Assembly (NCBI GenBank): GCA_024239075.1
Contig: JANBVI010000058.1
Span: forward strand, 1 to 40,465
Source: Fischerella sp. CENA71
GTDB lineage: Bacteria > Cyanobacteriota > Cyanobacteriia > Cyanobacteriales > Nostocaceae
Direction: 5' to 3'
DNA: 40,465 bases
Shown here: piece by piece, positions 6,436 through 14,939 of the stretch
Layout of the letters: the number at the start of each line of letters is the position of its first letter
How positions within the stretch are numbered: the first letter of the stretch is position 1
Notes under the pieces: model-generated
What the model was told of the DNA's origin: nothing
Seen by the model: the letters and a program-made list of their open reading frames with translations, nothing else
Databases searched by the model: none
Position numbers and translations under genes: made by a program

Positions 6436-7880
6436 ATGCCCAAGCGACAAAAACAAAATTCTGACCACGCACATAAACATAATACTCCTACTATAGATAA
6501 TGAAGTAATTTCTCAGCAATTAAAAGCTTTATTAACTCCAGCTATCTTTGCTCAAGAAAAATACTACAAGCAGTTAGGACTCCGAGATAGAATTATCAAT
6601 CTATCTTTCATGCTCAGTGCAGTATTAACTTTATTATGGCGGCAAGTTCCCGGAGTACAAGAATTAACAAAGCTTTTAGCGAGAGAAGATGTCCTATGGT
6701 GTCGTGCCACTCAGGTTGCTCAACAATCTCTATCACAAAGATTTTTAGTATTTCCAGCCGAATTATTTGAGCGAGTCTTTAAAGATTTATTACCTCAATT
6801 ACAATTAAATTGGCAGCAAAGGGTTAAAAGACCACTACCAGATAGTGTTAAGTATGCTCTGCATAACTTTGAAAGAATTTGGATAGCTGATGGCTCAACT
6901 TTAGAAGCATTGTTTCGTAAGCTAAAAAGCCTGGAAGATGCGAAAGTGGGGCAGTTAGCGGGGAGAATTTGTACAGTTATTGATTTGGTAACTCGTTTAC
7001 CTATAGAAATTTGGTTTCATACTAACTCCGCCGCATCCGAGACTAATTTTGAAGTCCCATTGCTGAATTTATTAACTGCTAATACTCTAATTTTACTTGA
7101 CCTTCGATTCATAAATTTAAAAAAGAGCGAAGCCTTTTTAAATTATTCGACAAGCCCCTTGATTTATCTAGGTGGTGGCACGGGCAAAGCTTTGCCCGTG
7201 CTAGGCTTCGCTCTTTTTTAAAAGGAGAAAACTGTGACAGAGGATTTTATCATTTTTTATTTTTTCAGCAACTAATGAATAAAAACGTTCATTTTATTAC
7301 CCGTTTAAAAGCCAAAGCCTCTATTAAATACTTAAAAATATTTAGTTACGACTATAATGTTAAAGACCGATTGATTCAACTTGGTACTGGGCGTGGTGGC
7401 GCACCTATTCTTACTTTACGTTTAATTGAAATTAAGTTTGGGCAAACTGTTTATTCTTATATTACTTCTGTTCTTGACCCAGAAATTTTACCTCCCTATG
7501 TCGTCGCTGATTTATACCGCCGTAGATGGAGAATTGAAGAGGCTTTTCACACCGTAAAACGATTACTTGGTTTATCTTATTTATGGACTGGTTCTATTAA
7601 TGGTATCAAGTTACAAGTCTGGGCAACTTGGTTATTTTATGCTGTGTTAGTTGATTTGGGTGATGCTGTTGCTGACGAATTATCTTTACCATTTGACCGC
7701 ATTTCTTTGGAGATGATTTACCGGGGACTTTATCATTTTAGTGTTGCCTATGACAAAGGTAATGCCGATGACCCGATTAAATACTTCGCTGCTCAAGAGA
7801 ATCAAGATTTAGGAGTAGTCAAATCTCTGCGGAAACCCGTCACCAAGCTGGATCTAGCCCCTTTTTTTGCACCCCCTTGA
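6436..7880 (+). pseudogene. IS4-family transposase, split by a 137-bp insertion
   Basis: The 5' part (6436-7101) encodes 222 residues with the first catalytic Asp in RIWIADGSTLEALF and ends at LLLD, whose D222 codon (GAC, 7099-7101) is the second catalytic Asp. The next bases 7102-7238 are foreign. Coding resumes at 7239 as RGFYHF, two frames away, restoring the DRGFY motif. The 3' part carries YRRRWRIEEAFHTVKRLLGL with the catalytic Glu and ends at 7880. Removing 137 bp gives one 435-codon frame, a normal length for the family. As it stands the gene yields a truncated product ending near 7221 and is inactive; the ATG at 7275 is only an internal Met. Confidence 0.85.
7102..7238. mobile_element. 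137-bp palindromic insertion (MITE-like) in the transposase
   Basis: The segment is flanked by TGAC on both sides (7098-7101 and 7235-7238), a likely short target duplication. Inside are perfect 20-bp inverts, TTTAAAAAAGAGCGAAGCCT at 7116-7135 and its complement at 7203-7222, and a perfect 22-bp palindrome at 7179-7200 (CACGGGCAAAG arm). Deleting 137 bp restores the transposase frame exactly, which fixes the insertion size. Confidence 0.75.
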
Positions 7881-8037
7881 CAAAGGAGCAATTCTCTTAA
7901 CCTGTCACGGATGATTTGTGGGTGAATGAGGGGTCAGGGGTCAGATCCACCATTCGCCACTATACCAGTATATTTATTTACATTTGAATCTTTCCAAGGC
8001 TATGATTGGCTATTCAATAGGGTATTGATAACAAATC

Positions 8038-9741
8038 ATGCCAAAATCAAAGCTCAAATCTCGGAAAAATAAAAAAACCAAAAAGCAGAAAAAACAGGAA
8101 ACTCCCACCCTTACTCTCAAAGAACGTTTAGCCCAAAAGCGCAAAGCAGCACAGGCGCGTCAAGAACTGATGAATCTACTGATTCCTGCAATTGGTGGCG
8201 GTTTATTTCTGGGCTTTATTCTTTTTTTATTAGCTGGAATTAAAGCAGCAATTCCAGCAGTAATGGGAATTATAGTCATGTCACTCGCCTACAAATATCC
8301 CCGTCAAGCTTTGTTTGCTTTTATTTTTTACATACCATTTGGGGGTACTATCACCTACTACATTGGCAATAGTCCCATACTGCAATTGGCAAAAGACTCT
8401 TTCTATGTTCCTGCATTAATTGCACTTTGGCAGAATTGTCGTCAACAGAGACTACCCCTAATTATTCCAGTGGGAATTAAAACTCCACTATATATTTTAT
8501 TAGGGTCATGTATAGTGACACTGTTATTTGTAAATGGTGGACAGCAGTTTAACCCGCCTCCTGTTGCACTTTTTAAAACACCACCAAAAGAATTTCCTAT
8601 TGGTATGGGAATTTTGGGCTTAAAAGTATTTTTAGGTTATGTACCTCTGATTGGTTGTATTTATTATTTGATTCGTAGTAAGCGGGATTTTTTATTGATT
8701 TCTCGGTTACAAGTTGTTTTAATACTTGTTGCCTGTGTACTAGGGTTTCTTCAATATTTATTATTATTAACTGGAATATGTGAAGGTACAAGAAATGCAG
8801 AAGGTGCTGCTTTATTTAAAGCTTCACTAGAAGCTAGATGTTTTTTTGGTGGTTCATTAGTCTATAGTCCTAGTCAAGGAATGATTCGCTTACCAGGAAC
8901 TTTTGTAGCACCTTGGCAATGGGCATGGTTTTTAATTTCTAGCACCTTTTTTACTTTTGCAACTGGCTTTAGTGACCCTGCTATTATTTGGCGAATTATC
9001 AGTTTAGCTTCAATGGCATCTGTATTTATTAATGCAGTTATTTCTGGACAAAGAATAGCTTTAGCTTTAGTACCCATTTGTTTTGTGATGTTACTTGTGC
9101 TGACAGGTCAAATTGGTAATTTAAAAAGATTTATTCCTATATTTGGTGGACTAGCCATTCTTTTGGGAATTGCGATCGTTAGTAATCCTACCGTTGTCCA
9201 AGAAAGAATGGACAGTTTTGTCGCCCGTTGGAATGCTTCTCCTCCCTATGAATTTATAGTTCAACAATTTGAAGAAAATTGGAAAACTGTAGACAGCCCA
9301 TTTGGAAGTGGTTTAGGTCGTGCGACTAATTCCGCACGTGCGATGGGATCAACAAAGCTAGTCGAAACCTATTATCCAAAAGTCATGTATGAAGTAGGAA
9401 TTTTTGGACTATTAGGATTTATTGGTTTAGTTACAACCTTAACAATTATTTGTTTTCGACAATATCGTTTGGTAAAAAACCGTAATTTCCGCAGTTACGG
9501 TGCTGCTATGTGGGTGTTTATATTGTTTATTAGTTACAACACCTATTACTATCCTTTAGATGTTGATCCTGTAGCTGTTTATTATTGGTTTGCTGCTGGC
9601 ATTCTTTTAAAACTACCAGTCATAGACAAAATGGAAAGACTGCAAAAATTTGGGGACAAAGGAGACAAGGAGGACAAGGGGGACAAGGTAGAAAACACAA
9701 AATTCACAACAACTAACAAATTACCAATGACTAATGACTAA
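8038..9741 (+). CDS. hpsL: Hormogonium polysaccharide biosynthesis membrane protein HpsL
   Basis: The 567-aa protein has a very basic N-terminus (SKLKSRKNKKTKKQKKQ), then about ten or more membrane segments from residue ~45 to ~530, with a large extracytoplasmic-type loop around 395-450 (ERMDSFVARWNASPPYEF, GSGLGRATNSARAMGS), the layout of Wzy/O-antigen-polymerase-like proteins. I recognise it as HpsL by sequence character and by its place before hpsN, hpsO and hpsP. Known: hps genes make the polysaccharide that filamentous cyanobacteria need for hormogonium gliding. Inferred: HpsL polymerises or exports the glycan. The C-terminus is odd: (G/E)DK repeats from a 9-bp tandem repeat (9652-9687) followed by residues encoded by AATGACT-type repeats, so the tail is probably repeat-derived and dispensable. 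The stop TAA overlaps the hpsN start. Confidence 0.85.
   Translation: MPKSKLKSRKNKKTKKQKKQETPTLTLKERLAQKRKAAQARQELMNLLIPAIGGGLFLGFILFLLAGIKAAIPAVMGIIVMSLAYKYPRQALFAFIFYIPFGGTITYYIGNSPILQLAKDSFYVPALIALWQNCRQQRLPLIIPVGIKTPLYILLGSCIVTLLFVNGGQQFNPPPVALFKTPPKEFPIGMGILGLKVFLGYVPLIGCIYYLIRSKRDFLLISRLQVVLILVACVLGFLQYLLLLTGICEGTRNAEGAALFKASLEARCFFGGSLVYSPSQGMIRLPGTFVAPWQWAWFLISSTFFTFATGFSDPAIIWRIISLASMASVFINAVISGQRIALALVPICFVMLLVLTGQIGNLKRFIPIFGGLAILLGIAIVSNPTVVQERMDSFVARWNASPPYEFIVQQFEENWKTVDSPFGSGLGRATNSARAMGSTKLVETYYPKVMYEVGIFGLLGFIGLVTTLTIICFRQYRLVKNRNFRSYGAAMWVFILFISYNTYYYPLDVDPVAVYYWFAAGILLKLPVIDKMERLQKFGDKGDKEDKGDKVENTKFTTTNKLPMTND
9652..9687 (+). repeat. 4 x 9-bp tandem repeat at the hpsL 3' end
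   Basis: Units GGGGACAAA, GGAGACAAG, GAGGACAAG and GGGGACAAG encode GDK-GDK-EDK-GDK. The 9-bp unit keeps frame, so copy-number change would alter only tail length. Confidence 0.7.
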
Positions 9742-9746
9742 TGACA
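9726..9746 (+). repeat. Heptamer repeat at the hpsL/hpsN junction
   Basis: Three copies of AATGACT/AATGACA span the last hpsL codons, its stop and the first hpsN ATG. This is the short tandem heptamer class common in heterocystous cyanobacteria. Confidence 0.55.
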
Positions 9747-10763
9747 ATTATTATGAATTTACCTTTAATTTCTGTTATTATTCCTACCTATGGTCGAGAA
9801 GAAATACTACGAGATAGTCTGATTGATGTATTGAATCAAGATTATTCAAATTTTGAAGTTTTATTAGTAGATCAAACTCCAAAACATGAACTAGAAATAG
9901 AAACTTTTTTATCGGAACAAGCTACAGCAAATAAAATTCAGTGGTTCCGTTTAAACTGGGCTAGTTTACCAGGGGCGCGTAATTATGCAGTGCGGCGCGC
10001 TAAAGGAGATATCATTTTATTTATTGATGATGATGTGAAGTTATACCCTGGATTTTTATCAGCTCATGCGAAAAACTATTTAGATAAACCAGAGATAGGG
10101 GCTGTTGCTGGGCGAGTTTTTGACAGAATGAAAATAGCTGATACTGTCCAAGGAAAAACCCAAGGAGATGCACCTTACAAGACTATTGAATATCTACCAC
10201 CCCAGGCAATGGACCCTGGTATTGCTTGGTATTATATAGATTTAGTGCATACAATCAAACCCCAAGAAGTGCTGACAGCGAGGGGTTGTAATATGTCGTT
10301 TCGTCGCGAGATTTTTACTAAGCATGGACTGCATTTTGATGAGAGATTTCGTGGTAGTGCAGTCCGAGAAGAATCTGATTTTTGTTTGCGGTTACGACAA
10401 ACTGGTTATAAGATTTGGTACGACCCAGAAGCTAGTTTAGTGCATTTAGGGGAAGAAACGGGTGGTTGCCATGATATTAGTATGCGATCGCTCAAATATC
10501 AACTTACTTTTTATCACAATCATTTTTTATTGGGTTTAAAAAACCTCACTGTTAGTCAAGCTTTACGCCTTTACATCCGTTTGTTTGACTGTCATGTTTT
10601 AGGACATCCTCCTTGTCACAAAAGTGGTTCCCCAATCAAAATTTTCACCCGTACCATTTTCTACACTTTAGGTTTTGCTAAAGCTTTAGGAAGCATCATC
10701 CAATCTCTTTGGAATGATGGTCAAATTTACACTCGTCTAGATAAGCAAGTTGATAGCCTTTAA
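9741..10763 (+). CDS. hpsN: Family 2 glycosyltransferase HpsN (hormogonium polysaccharide)
   Basis: A GT-A fold family 2 glycosyltransferase of 340 aa. The nucleotide-sugar-binding N-terminus is LISVIIPTYGREEILRDSL; the acidic metal-binding motif is FIDDDVKLYPGF (Asp96-98). REESDFCLRLRQTGYKIWY (~210-230) is the acceptor-side ED motif of the family. No membrane anchor is evident, so it probably works on the cytoplasmic membrane face adding a sugar to the hps repeat unit. It overlaps hpsL by one base (TAATG), implying translational coupling; the ATG at 9753 (MNLPLISV) is an alternative start, since the first ATG lies in a heptamer repeat. The gene name rests on context and my recognition of the set. 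Confidence 0.8.
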   Translation: MTIIMNLPLISVIIPTYGREEILRDSLIDVLNQDYSNFEVLLVDQTPKHELEIETFLSEQATANKIQWFRLNWASLPGARNYAVRRAKGDIILFIDDDVKLYPGFLSAHAKNYLDKPEIGAVAGRVFDRMKIADTVQGKTQGDAPYKTIEYLPPQAMDPGIAWYYIDLVHTIKPQEVLTARGCNMSFRREIFTKHGLHFDERFRGSAVREESDFCLRLRQTGYKIWYDPEASLVHLGEETGGCHDISMRSLKYQLTFYHNHFLLGLKNLTVSQALRLYIRLFDCHVLGHPPCHKSGSPIKIFTRTIFYTLGFAKALGSIIQSLWNDGQIYTRLDKQVDSL

Positions 10764-10835
10764 ATTCGATGATTGGTAGTTGATGATTACTTAATACAAC
10801 ACCTCATTAATTCATAACGAATTCTCTATACAAAC

Positions 10836-10882
10836 ACTCTGCGTTCCTCTGCGCTAACTCCGCACTCCTCTGCGTTTAAAAA
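10836..10882. repeat. Dispersed repeat, CTCTGCG-type
   Basis: ACTCTGCGTTCCTCTGCGCTAACTCC... ending GCGTTTAAAA; a related copy lies at 20425-20470. It fills most of the 164-bp gap between hpsN and hpsO. Confidence 0.55.
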
Positions 10883-10927
10883 TCACAATCATCTGCAAAA
10901 ATCCACATATTATCTATTAATTATATT

Positions 10928-12103
10928 ATGAAAATTTTAGTTGCTAGCCATAGCTATATTGTAGATATTAACTGTGAAAAATTACGGATTTCATCTCAGT
11001 TAGAATCAAATATTGAAGTAACAGTTGTAGTACCCAAAAAATGGCATCCGGGAGGAGTTCAAAACAAAATTATTGAAACTAAATATCGCCAAGAAGGTAG
11101 ATTTCGGATTGTTCCTATTTCTAACTTTAGTCCAAATCATCAAGGATTATTGACCTTTGGCACTGATTTAATATCTTTAATGCGACAGTTTCGCCCCCAA
11201 ATCATTCAAGTAGAACAAGGTTCGAGAAGTCTGGCTTACGCTCAAATGATTACCTTGAATAAACTTTTGGGACTACAAGCAAAAAACTTATTTTTTACCT
11301 GGTGGAACTTACCATACGAATTAAACTTTCCAGTTTCTTTATTAGAAAAATATAATCTCAACAATAGCCACGGTATTATATCTGGCAATCAAGATGGTGC
11401 TGAAATATTACGCCAACGTGGATACAAAGGATCAATTAAAGTTATGCCTCAACTAGGTGTAGATGAACGTGTATTTACACCTCAATCACAACCAGAATTA
11501 GCCCAGCAATTAGGTATTGAAATAGATGAATTTATTATTGGGTTTGTAGGGCGATTTGTGAAAGAAAAAGGGTTGTTGACTTTAATAGATGCTTTAACTC
11601 TTTTGCCAAAAGATAAACCTTGGAAATTATTGCTGCTGGGACGTGGTGACTTGCGAATAGAGTTGATGAATAAAGCCGCAGAAAACCAGATGCAAGACCG
11701 GATAATTATAGTAGAAAGTGTTCCTCATGATCAAGTTTATAAATACATCAACTTAATGAATACCCTGGTACTACCATCGGAAACAACATACAAATTTAAA
11801 ACATTAACTGCTATTGGTTGGAAAGAACAATTTGGTCATGTTCTCATTGAAGCAATGGCTTGTCAAGTACCCGTGATTGGTTCTGATTCTGGTGAAATTC
11901 CTCACGTAATTGGTGATACTGGTTTAGTATTTCCTGAAGGAAATGCCCAAACTCTTGCTGATTGCATTCTCAAATTAATAGAAAAACCAGATTTTGCCCA
12001 ACATTTAGGTGAAATGGGCTATCAAAAAGCAATGGCACAATATACAAATAAAGCTTTAGCAAAACAGCAACTAGAGTTTTATAGAGAGATTATTGATTTA
12101 TGA
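10928..12103 (+). CDS. hpsO: Family 4 glycosyltransferase HpsO (hormogonium polysaccharide)
   Basis: A 391-aa GT-B fold enzyme. The N-terminal half begins MKILVASHSYIVDINCEKLR and binds acceptor; the C-terminal half starts near residue 195 with the family 4 signature FIIGFVGRFVKEKGLLTLID. The E-x7-E motif region is FGHVLIEAMACQVPVIGSDS (~302-321), which contacts the donor sugar nucleotide. It is a retaining transferase by family; donor and acceptor unknown. It lies 164 bp after hpsN and 97 bp before hpsP in the same direction. Identity as HpsO rests on gene order and overall resemblance. Confidence 0.75.
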   Translation: MKILVASHSYIVDINCEKLRISSQLESNIEVTVVVPKKWHPGGVQNKIIETKYRQEGRFRIVPISNFSPNHQGLLTFGTDLISLMRQFRPQIIQVEQGSRSLAYAQMITLNKLLGLQAKNLFFTWWNLPYELNFPVSLLEKYNLNNSHGIISGNQDGAEILRQRGYKGSIKVMPQLGVDERVFTPQSQPELAQQLGIEIDEFIIGFVGRFVKEKGLLTLIDALTLLPKDKPWKLLLLGRGDLRIELMNKAAENQMQDRIIIVESVPHDQVYKYINLMNTLVLPSETTYKFKTLTAIGWKEQFGHVLIEAMACQVPVIGSDSGEIPHVIGDTGLVFPEGNAQTLADCILKLIEKPDFAQHLGEMGYQKAMAQYTNKALAKQQLEFYREIIDL

Positions 12104-12136
12104 ATTTATTCTAGTTTTGATGAATCGCGTGTGTTC

Positions 12137-12169
12137 AGATCCCCGACTTATTAAAGAAGTCGGGGATCT
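12137..12169. repeat. Dispersed hairpin repeat GATCCCCGACTT (copy 1)
   Basis: AGATCCCCGACTT (12137-12149) and AAGTCGGGGATCT (12157-12169) form a perfect 13-bp stem between hpsO and hpsP. A second full copy lies at 23054-23084 and a half copy at 40345. It could also attenuate transcription within the cluster. Confidence 0.65.
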
Positions 12170-12200
12170 ATAATTTCAAAAAACAAAATCTAAATTTTAA

Positions 12201-13388
12201 ATGAAAATTCTCCAAATAGTTCCCTCTATTTCCCTGATTTACGGCGGCCCAAGTCAAATGTTACTAGGATTAGCTCCGGCTTTAGCAAAAGAAGGTGTGA
12301 AAGTTACTATTTTGACAACTAATAGTAATGGTGATAATGGTCAAAAATCTTTGGATGTTAATTTAAATATTCCTATTCAGAAAGATGGCTATGAAATCAT
12401 CTATTTTCGTTGCGCGCCTTTTCGTCGCTACAAATTCTCTCTTGATTTATGCAAGTGGTTAAATCGCTACACCCAAGAGTTTGATTTAGCGCATATTCAT
12501 GCTTTATTCTCTCCTGTGAGTAGTGCTGCTGCGGCAATTTGTCGCTGTCGAAAACTGCCTTATATTTTGCGTCCTTTAGGTACTCTTGATCCAGCCGATT
12601 TACAAAAGAAAAGATATCTAAAACAAATTTATGCTGCGATATTAGAGCGTGATAATATTGCTGGTGCTGCTGCATTTCATTTTACTAGTGTTCAAGAAGC
12701 ACAAATTTCCGAAAGATTCGGAGTGAAAACACGAGATTTTGTGATTCAATTGGGTGTGATTCCTCCCCAAGAAAATAAGGAAAATATACGTAATCAATTG
12801 GGTATTGATGATGATATTCCATTGGTGTTATTTATGTCGCGAATTGATAAAAAAAAGGGTTTGAATTTGTTAATTCCAGCTTTGGAAAAACTTTTAGTTG
12901 AAGGGTTAAAGTTTCACTTTGTTTTAGCTGGAACAAACCCGCAAGAGCCAGATTATGAGAACAAAATCAAATCACAGATAGAGAATTCGACTTTGCGATC
13001 GCACACTACAATTACTGGTTTTGTCACAGGAAAATTAAAATCTAGTCTGCTACAAGCAGCTGATTTATTTGTTTTACCTTCCTACTACGAAAATTTTGGT
13101 ATCGCTGTTGCTGAAGCAATGGTAGCAGGAACACCTGTAGTTATTTCTGATCAAGTGCATATTTGTCAACAAGTCCAGGAAAGCGAGTCGGGATGGGTGA
13201 CTACAACAGACGTGCTAGCACTGACTGAGTCATTGCGTACCGCTTTGCAAAATCCTGCGGAATGTCAACAACGGGGATTAAACGCGAAAGAATATGCATT
13301 GCAAAACTATAGTTGGAATGCGATCGCTCGTCAAACCATCCAAGCATACAAGCAGATTTTAGCAGAGACGCGATTAATCGCATTGTAG
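12201..13388 (+). CDS. hpsP: Family 4 glycosyltransferase HpsP (hormogonium polysaccharide)
   Basis: A 395-aa GT-B fold family 4 transferase. The N-terminal MKILQIVPSISLIYGGPSQM carries the Gly-Gly-x-S acceptor loop. The C-terminal Rossmann half starts with VLFMSRIDKKKGLNLLIPAL (~210-230); the E-x7-E region is YENFGIAVAEAMVAGTPVVI (~295-315). It ends the hps set. The last residues (ETRLIAL) and stop are encoded by one copy of an AGAGACGCGATTAATCGC repeat, so the native C-terminus was probably altered by repeat insertion. The next gene is convergent. Confidence 0.75.
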   Translation: MKILQIVPSISLIYGGPSQMLLGLAPALAKEGVKVTILTTNSNGDNGQKSLDVNLNIPIQKDGYEIIYFRCAPFRRYKFSLDLCKWLNRYTQEFDLAHIHALFSPVSSAAAAICRCRKLPYILRPLGTLDPADLQKKRYLKQIYAAILERDNIAGAAAFHFTSVQEAQISERFGVKTRDFVIQLGVIPPQENKENIRNQLGIDDDIPLVLFMSRIDKKKGLNLLIPALEKLLVEGLKFHFVLAGTNPQEPDYENKIKSQIENSTLRSHTTITGFVTGKLKSSLLQAADLFVLPSYYENFGIAVAEAMVAGTPVVISDQVHICQQVQESESGWVTTTDVLALTESLRTALQNPAECQQRGLNAKEYALQNYSWNAIARQTIQAYKQILAETRLIAL

Positions 13389-13413
13389 AGACGCGATTAA
13401 TCGCGTCTTTACA
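13364..13413. repeat. Tandem copies of AGAGACGCGATTAATCGC, the second palindromic
   Basis: Copies start at 13364 and 13387. The second is part of a near-perfect 30-bp palindrome (13384-13413) that may also act as transcription terminator between convergent hpsP and the oxygenase gene. The first copy overlaps the hpsP 3' end. Confidence 0.6.
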
Positions 13414-13443
13414 ATAGTCATACATCCCTATACCCTCACACCC

Positions 13444-14880
13444 TTAATCTTTCGCTTTCCAAGTACCGTGAAAACTATGAGGAATCACACTGGGTAATTC
13501 CAACTTACACACGGGTTCTTCACTTAACCGATGGGCGTCAAATATCCAAACTTGACTGCGATCGCAATTTCCATCATAGACAACGGTTAAAATCCAAGCT
13601 TGTTCCGGGTTGTCTATGTCTGTTGCATAGATGGGTTCGCTGGGATAGCGATTGTCACCACAGTTTGCTTCGCTAAGAGTTTCGGTTTTGTGATCATAGC
13701 AAGCGATCGCATTCACTATTTCTTGGCTAATATCTGTCTCATCTCGGAAAGTCGATAAGTATGTGTATCTAGAGTTTTGTCCGACATTTTGGGGTGGTAC
13801 GCCAGGAAACTCACAATGACGATCTAATATTTGCTGAGTATTAGTAACTTTGCCTGTTTGCGGATTAATGTAAATTCGCGATAGTGTACTTTTAGCTGAA
13901 GTATGAGTTTCGCCTGTACGAACTTCTTTCAGGTATTCGTTGGTTTGAAAGTCTTGATAGCGGGCAATATCTACAATTACTGTACCGCTATCATCTACAT
14001 AACCATTAGCAAAATGCCACTGATACCAAGGTTCCGCTTCACTACGACTAATGATTTTCAAGGTTTCGCGGTCAATAACTAAAATTTGGGTTCCCTTACT
14101 AGGTTGCCATTGTAAAGCATCGCTAAAATTGCTCAACCCAGTTAAAGCTGAAAGCAGATTCAACCGCACTGGAGGAACACAAAATATGAGGTATTGTCCT
14201 GCTAAAACAAAATCATGCACCAAAGGAATACCATCAAGTTCATGAGCTGCTTTTTGGAAAATTCTGCCACTAGCATCGCTCTTATAAATATACAAAGTGG
14301 AATTTAACCCAGGAGTGATACCAAAGTTAAATATTTCCCCTGTTTGCGGATCACGTTTGTAGTGGGCGGAATAAGTTAAACCTTGAGTTAACTCACCTAA
14401 ATCATCTTCGCCATAAGTTTCCAAATTGTGCAAATTCAGGGCGTAGGGTTTACCACCTTCCCATAATGCTAATACTTTATCTGGCAGTGCTAGCACACTA
14501 GTATTAGCAACATTCTTGACTGGTTTGAACCATTTATTCCAAAATGCTCCCGGTGCTGTCATCCCATAGTTACCGTAAAGTAGTTTACCTGCTACTGCTT
14601 CTTCTTGGTAGCCAACAGTTTGAACATAACGGTAAACACCCGTAGCACTTGCATCATTAAAATGTACAGCCAGAATTGCTCCATCTCCATCAAACCAGTG
14701 TCCCATAGGCATATTGCCCCGCTCCATCCGTGCAGGCCCGTTGCGATATAATGTGCCGCGTAAACCAGATGGGATTGTGCCAGAAATTACAGGTAAGGGA
14801 GTGAGAGAAAATTCTTGAGCAGGTTGAGCTACTGCACCAGCCCAAGCTTTTTTTCTTAACTTGTCTTTAATTAAAGCCAT
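13444..14880 (-). CDS. Carotenoid cleavage oxygenase (apocarotenoid 15,15'-oxygenase type)
   Basis: A 478-aa carotenoid-cleavage/RPE65-family protein, a seven-bladed propeller with a non-haem iron held by four His: H173 (SAHYKRDPQTGE), H222 (LVHDFVLAG), H289 (WYQWHFANGY) and H471 (HSFHGTW). All four are present and length is normal. The blade-1 motif LYRNGPARME and GHWFDGDGAI are typical. Cyanobacterial relatives cleave apocarotenals at the 15,15' bond to retinal; the exact substrate is inferred. It is convergent with hpsP and 59 bp upstream of the next minus-strand gene. Confidence 0.88.
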   Translation of the reverse strand: MALIKDKLRKKAWAGAVAQPAQEFSLTPLPVISGTIPSGLRGTLYRNGPARMERGNMPMGHWFDGDGAILAVHFNDASATGVYRYVQTVGYQEEAVAGKLLYGNYGMTAPGAFWNKWFKPVKNVANTSVLALPDKVLALWEGGKPYALNLHNLETYGEDDLGELTQGLTYSAHYKRDPQTGEIFNFGITPGLNSTLYIYKSDASGRIFQKAAHELDGIPLVHDFVLAGQYLIFCVPPVRLNLLSALTGLSNFSDALQWQPSKGTQILVIDRETLKIISRSEAEPWYQWHFANGYVDDSGTVIVDIARYQDFQTNEYLKEVRTGETHTSAKSTLSRIYINPQTGKVTNTQQILDRHCEFPGVPPQNVGQNSRYTYLSTFRDETDISQEIVNAIACYDHKTETLSEANCGDNRYPSEPIYATDIDNPEQAWILTVVYDGNCDRSQVWIFDAHRLSEEPVCKLELPSVIPHSFHGTWKAKD

Positions 14881-14939
14881 AGAAAATTGACCAGAGAAAA
14901 GATGTAGGGGTTTAAGGGTATAAGGGTGTAAGAGAAAAA

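Larger units (their letters stand above)
6159..7910 (+). mobile_element. Second IS4-type insertion sequence (~1.75 kb, interrupted)
   Basis: Terminal inverted repeats: CCGTGACAGTTTAAGAAAAA on the left (6159-) and, reverse-complemented from the right end (7902-7910 inward), CCGTGACAGGTTAAGAGAA. It encloses one transposase gene split by a 137-bp insertion and has a long left leader (6159-6435) that also carries a palindromic repeat. No flanking target duplication was identified. Confidence 0.65.

Noticed and set aside
7179-7200. 22-bp palindrome as a resolvase or recombination site
   Set aside because: It is part of the 137-bp insertion with its own inverted repeats, which explains it.
7275-7880. 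A separate transposase gene of 201 aa
   Set aside because: Codons continue upstream to 7239 without a start and join exactly to the 6436-7101 frame when 137 bp are removed, so it is the 3' half of one gene.
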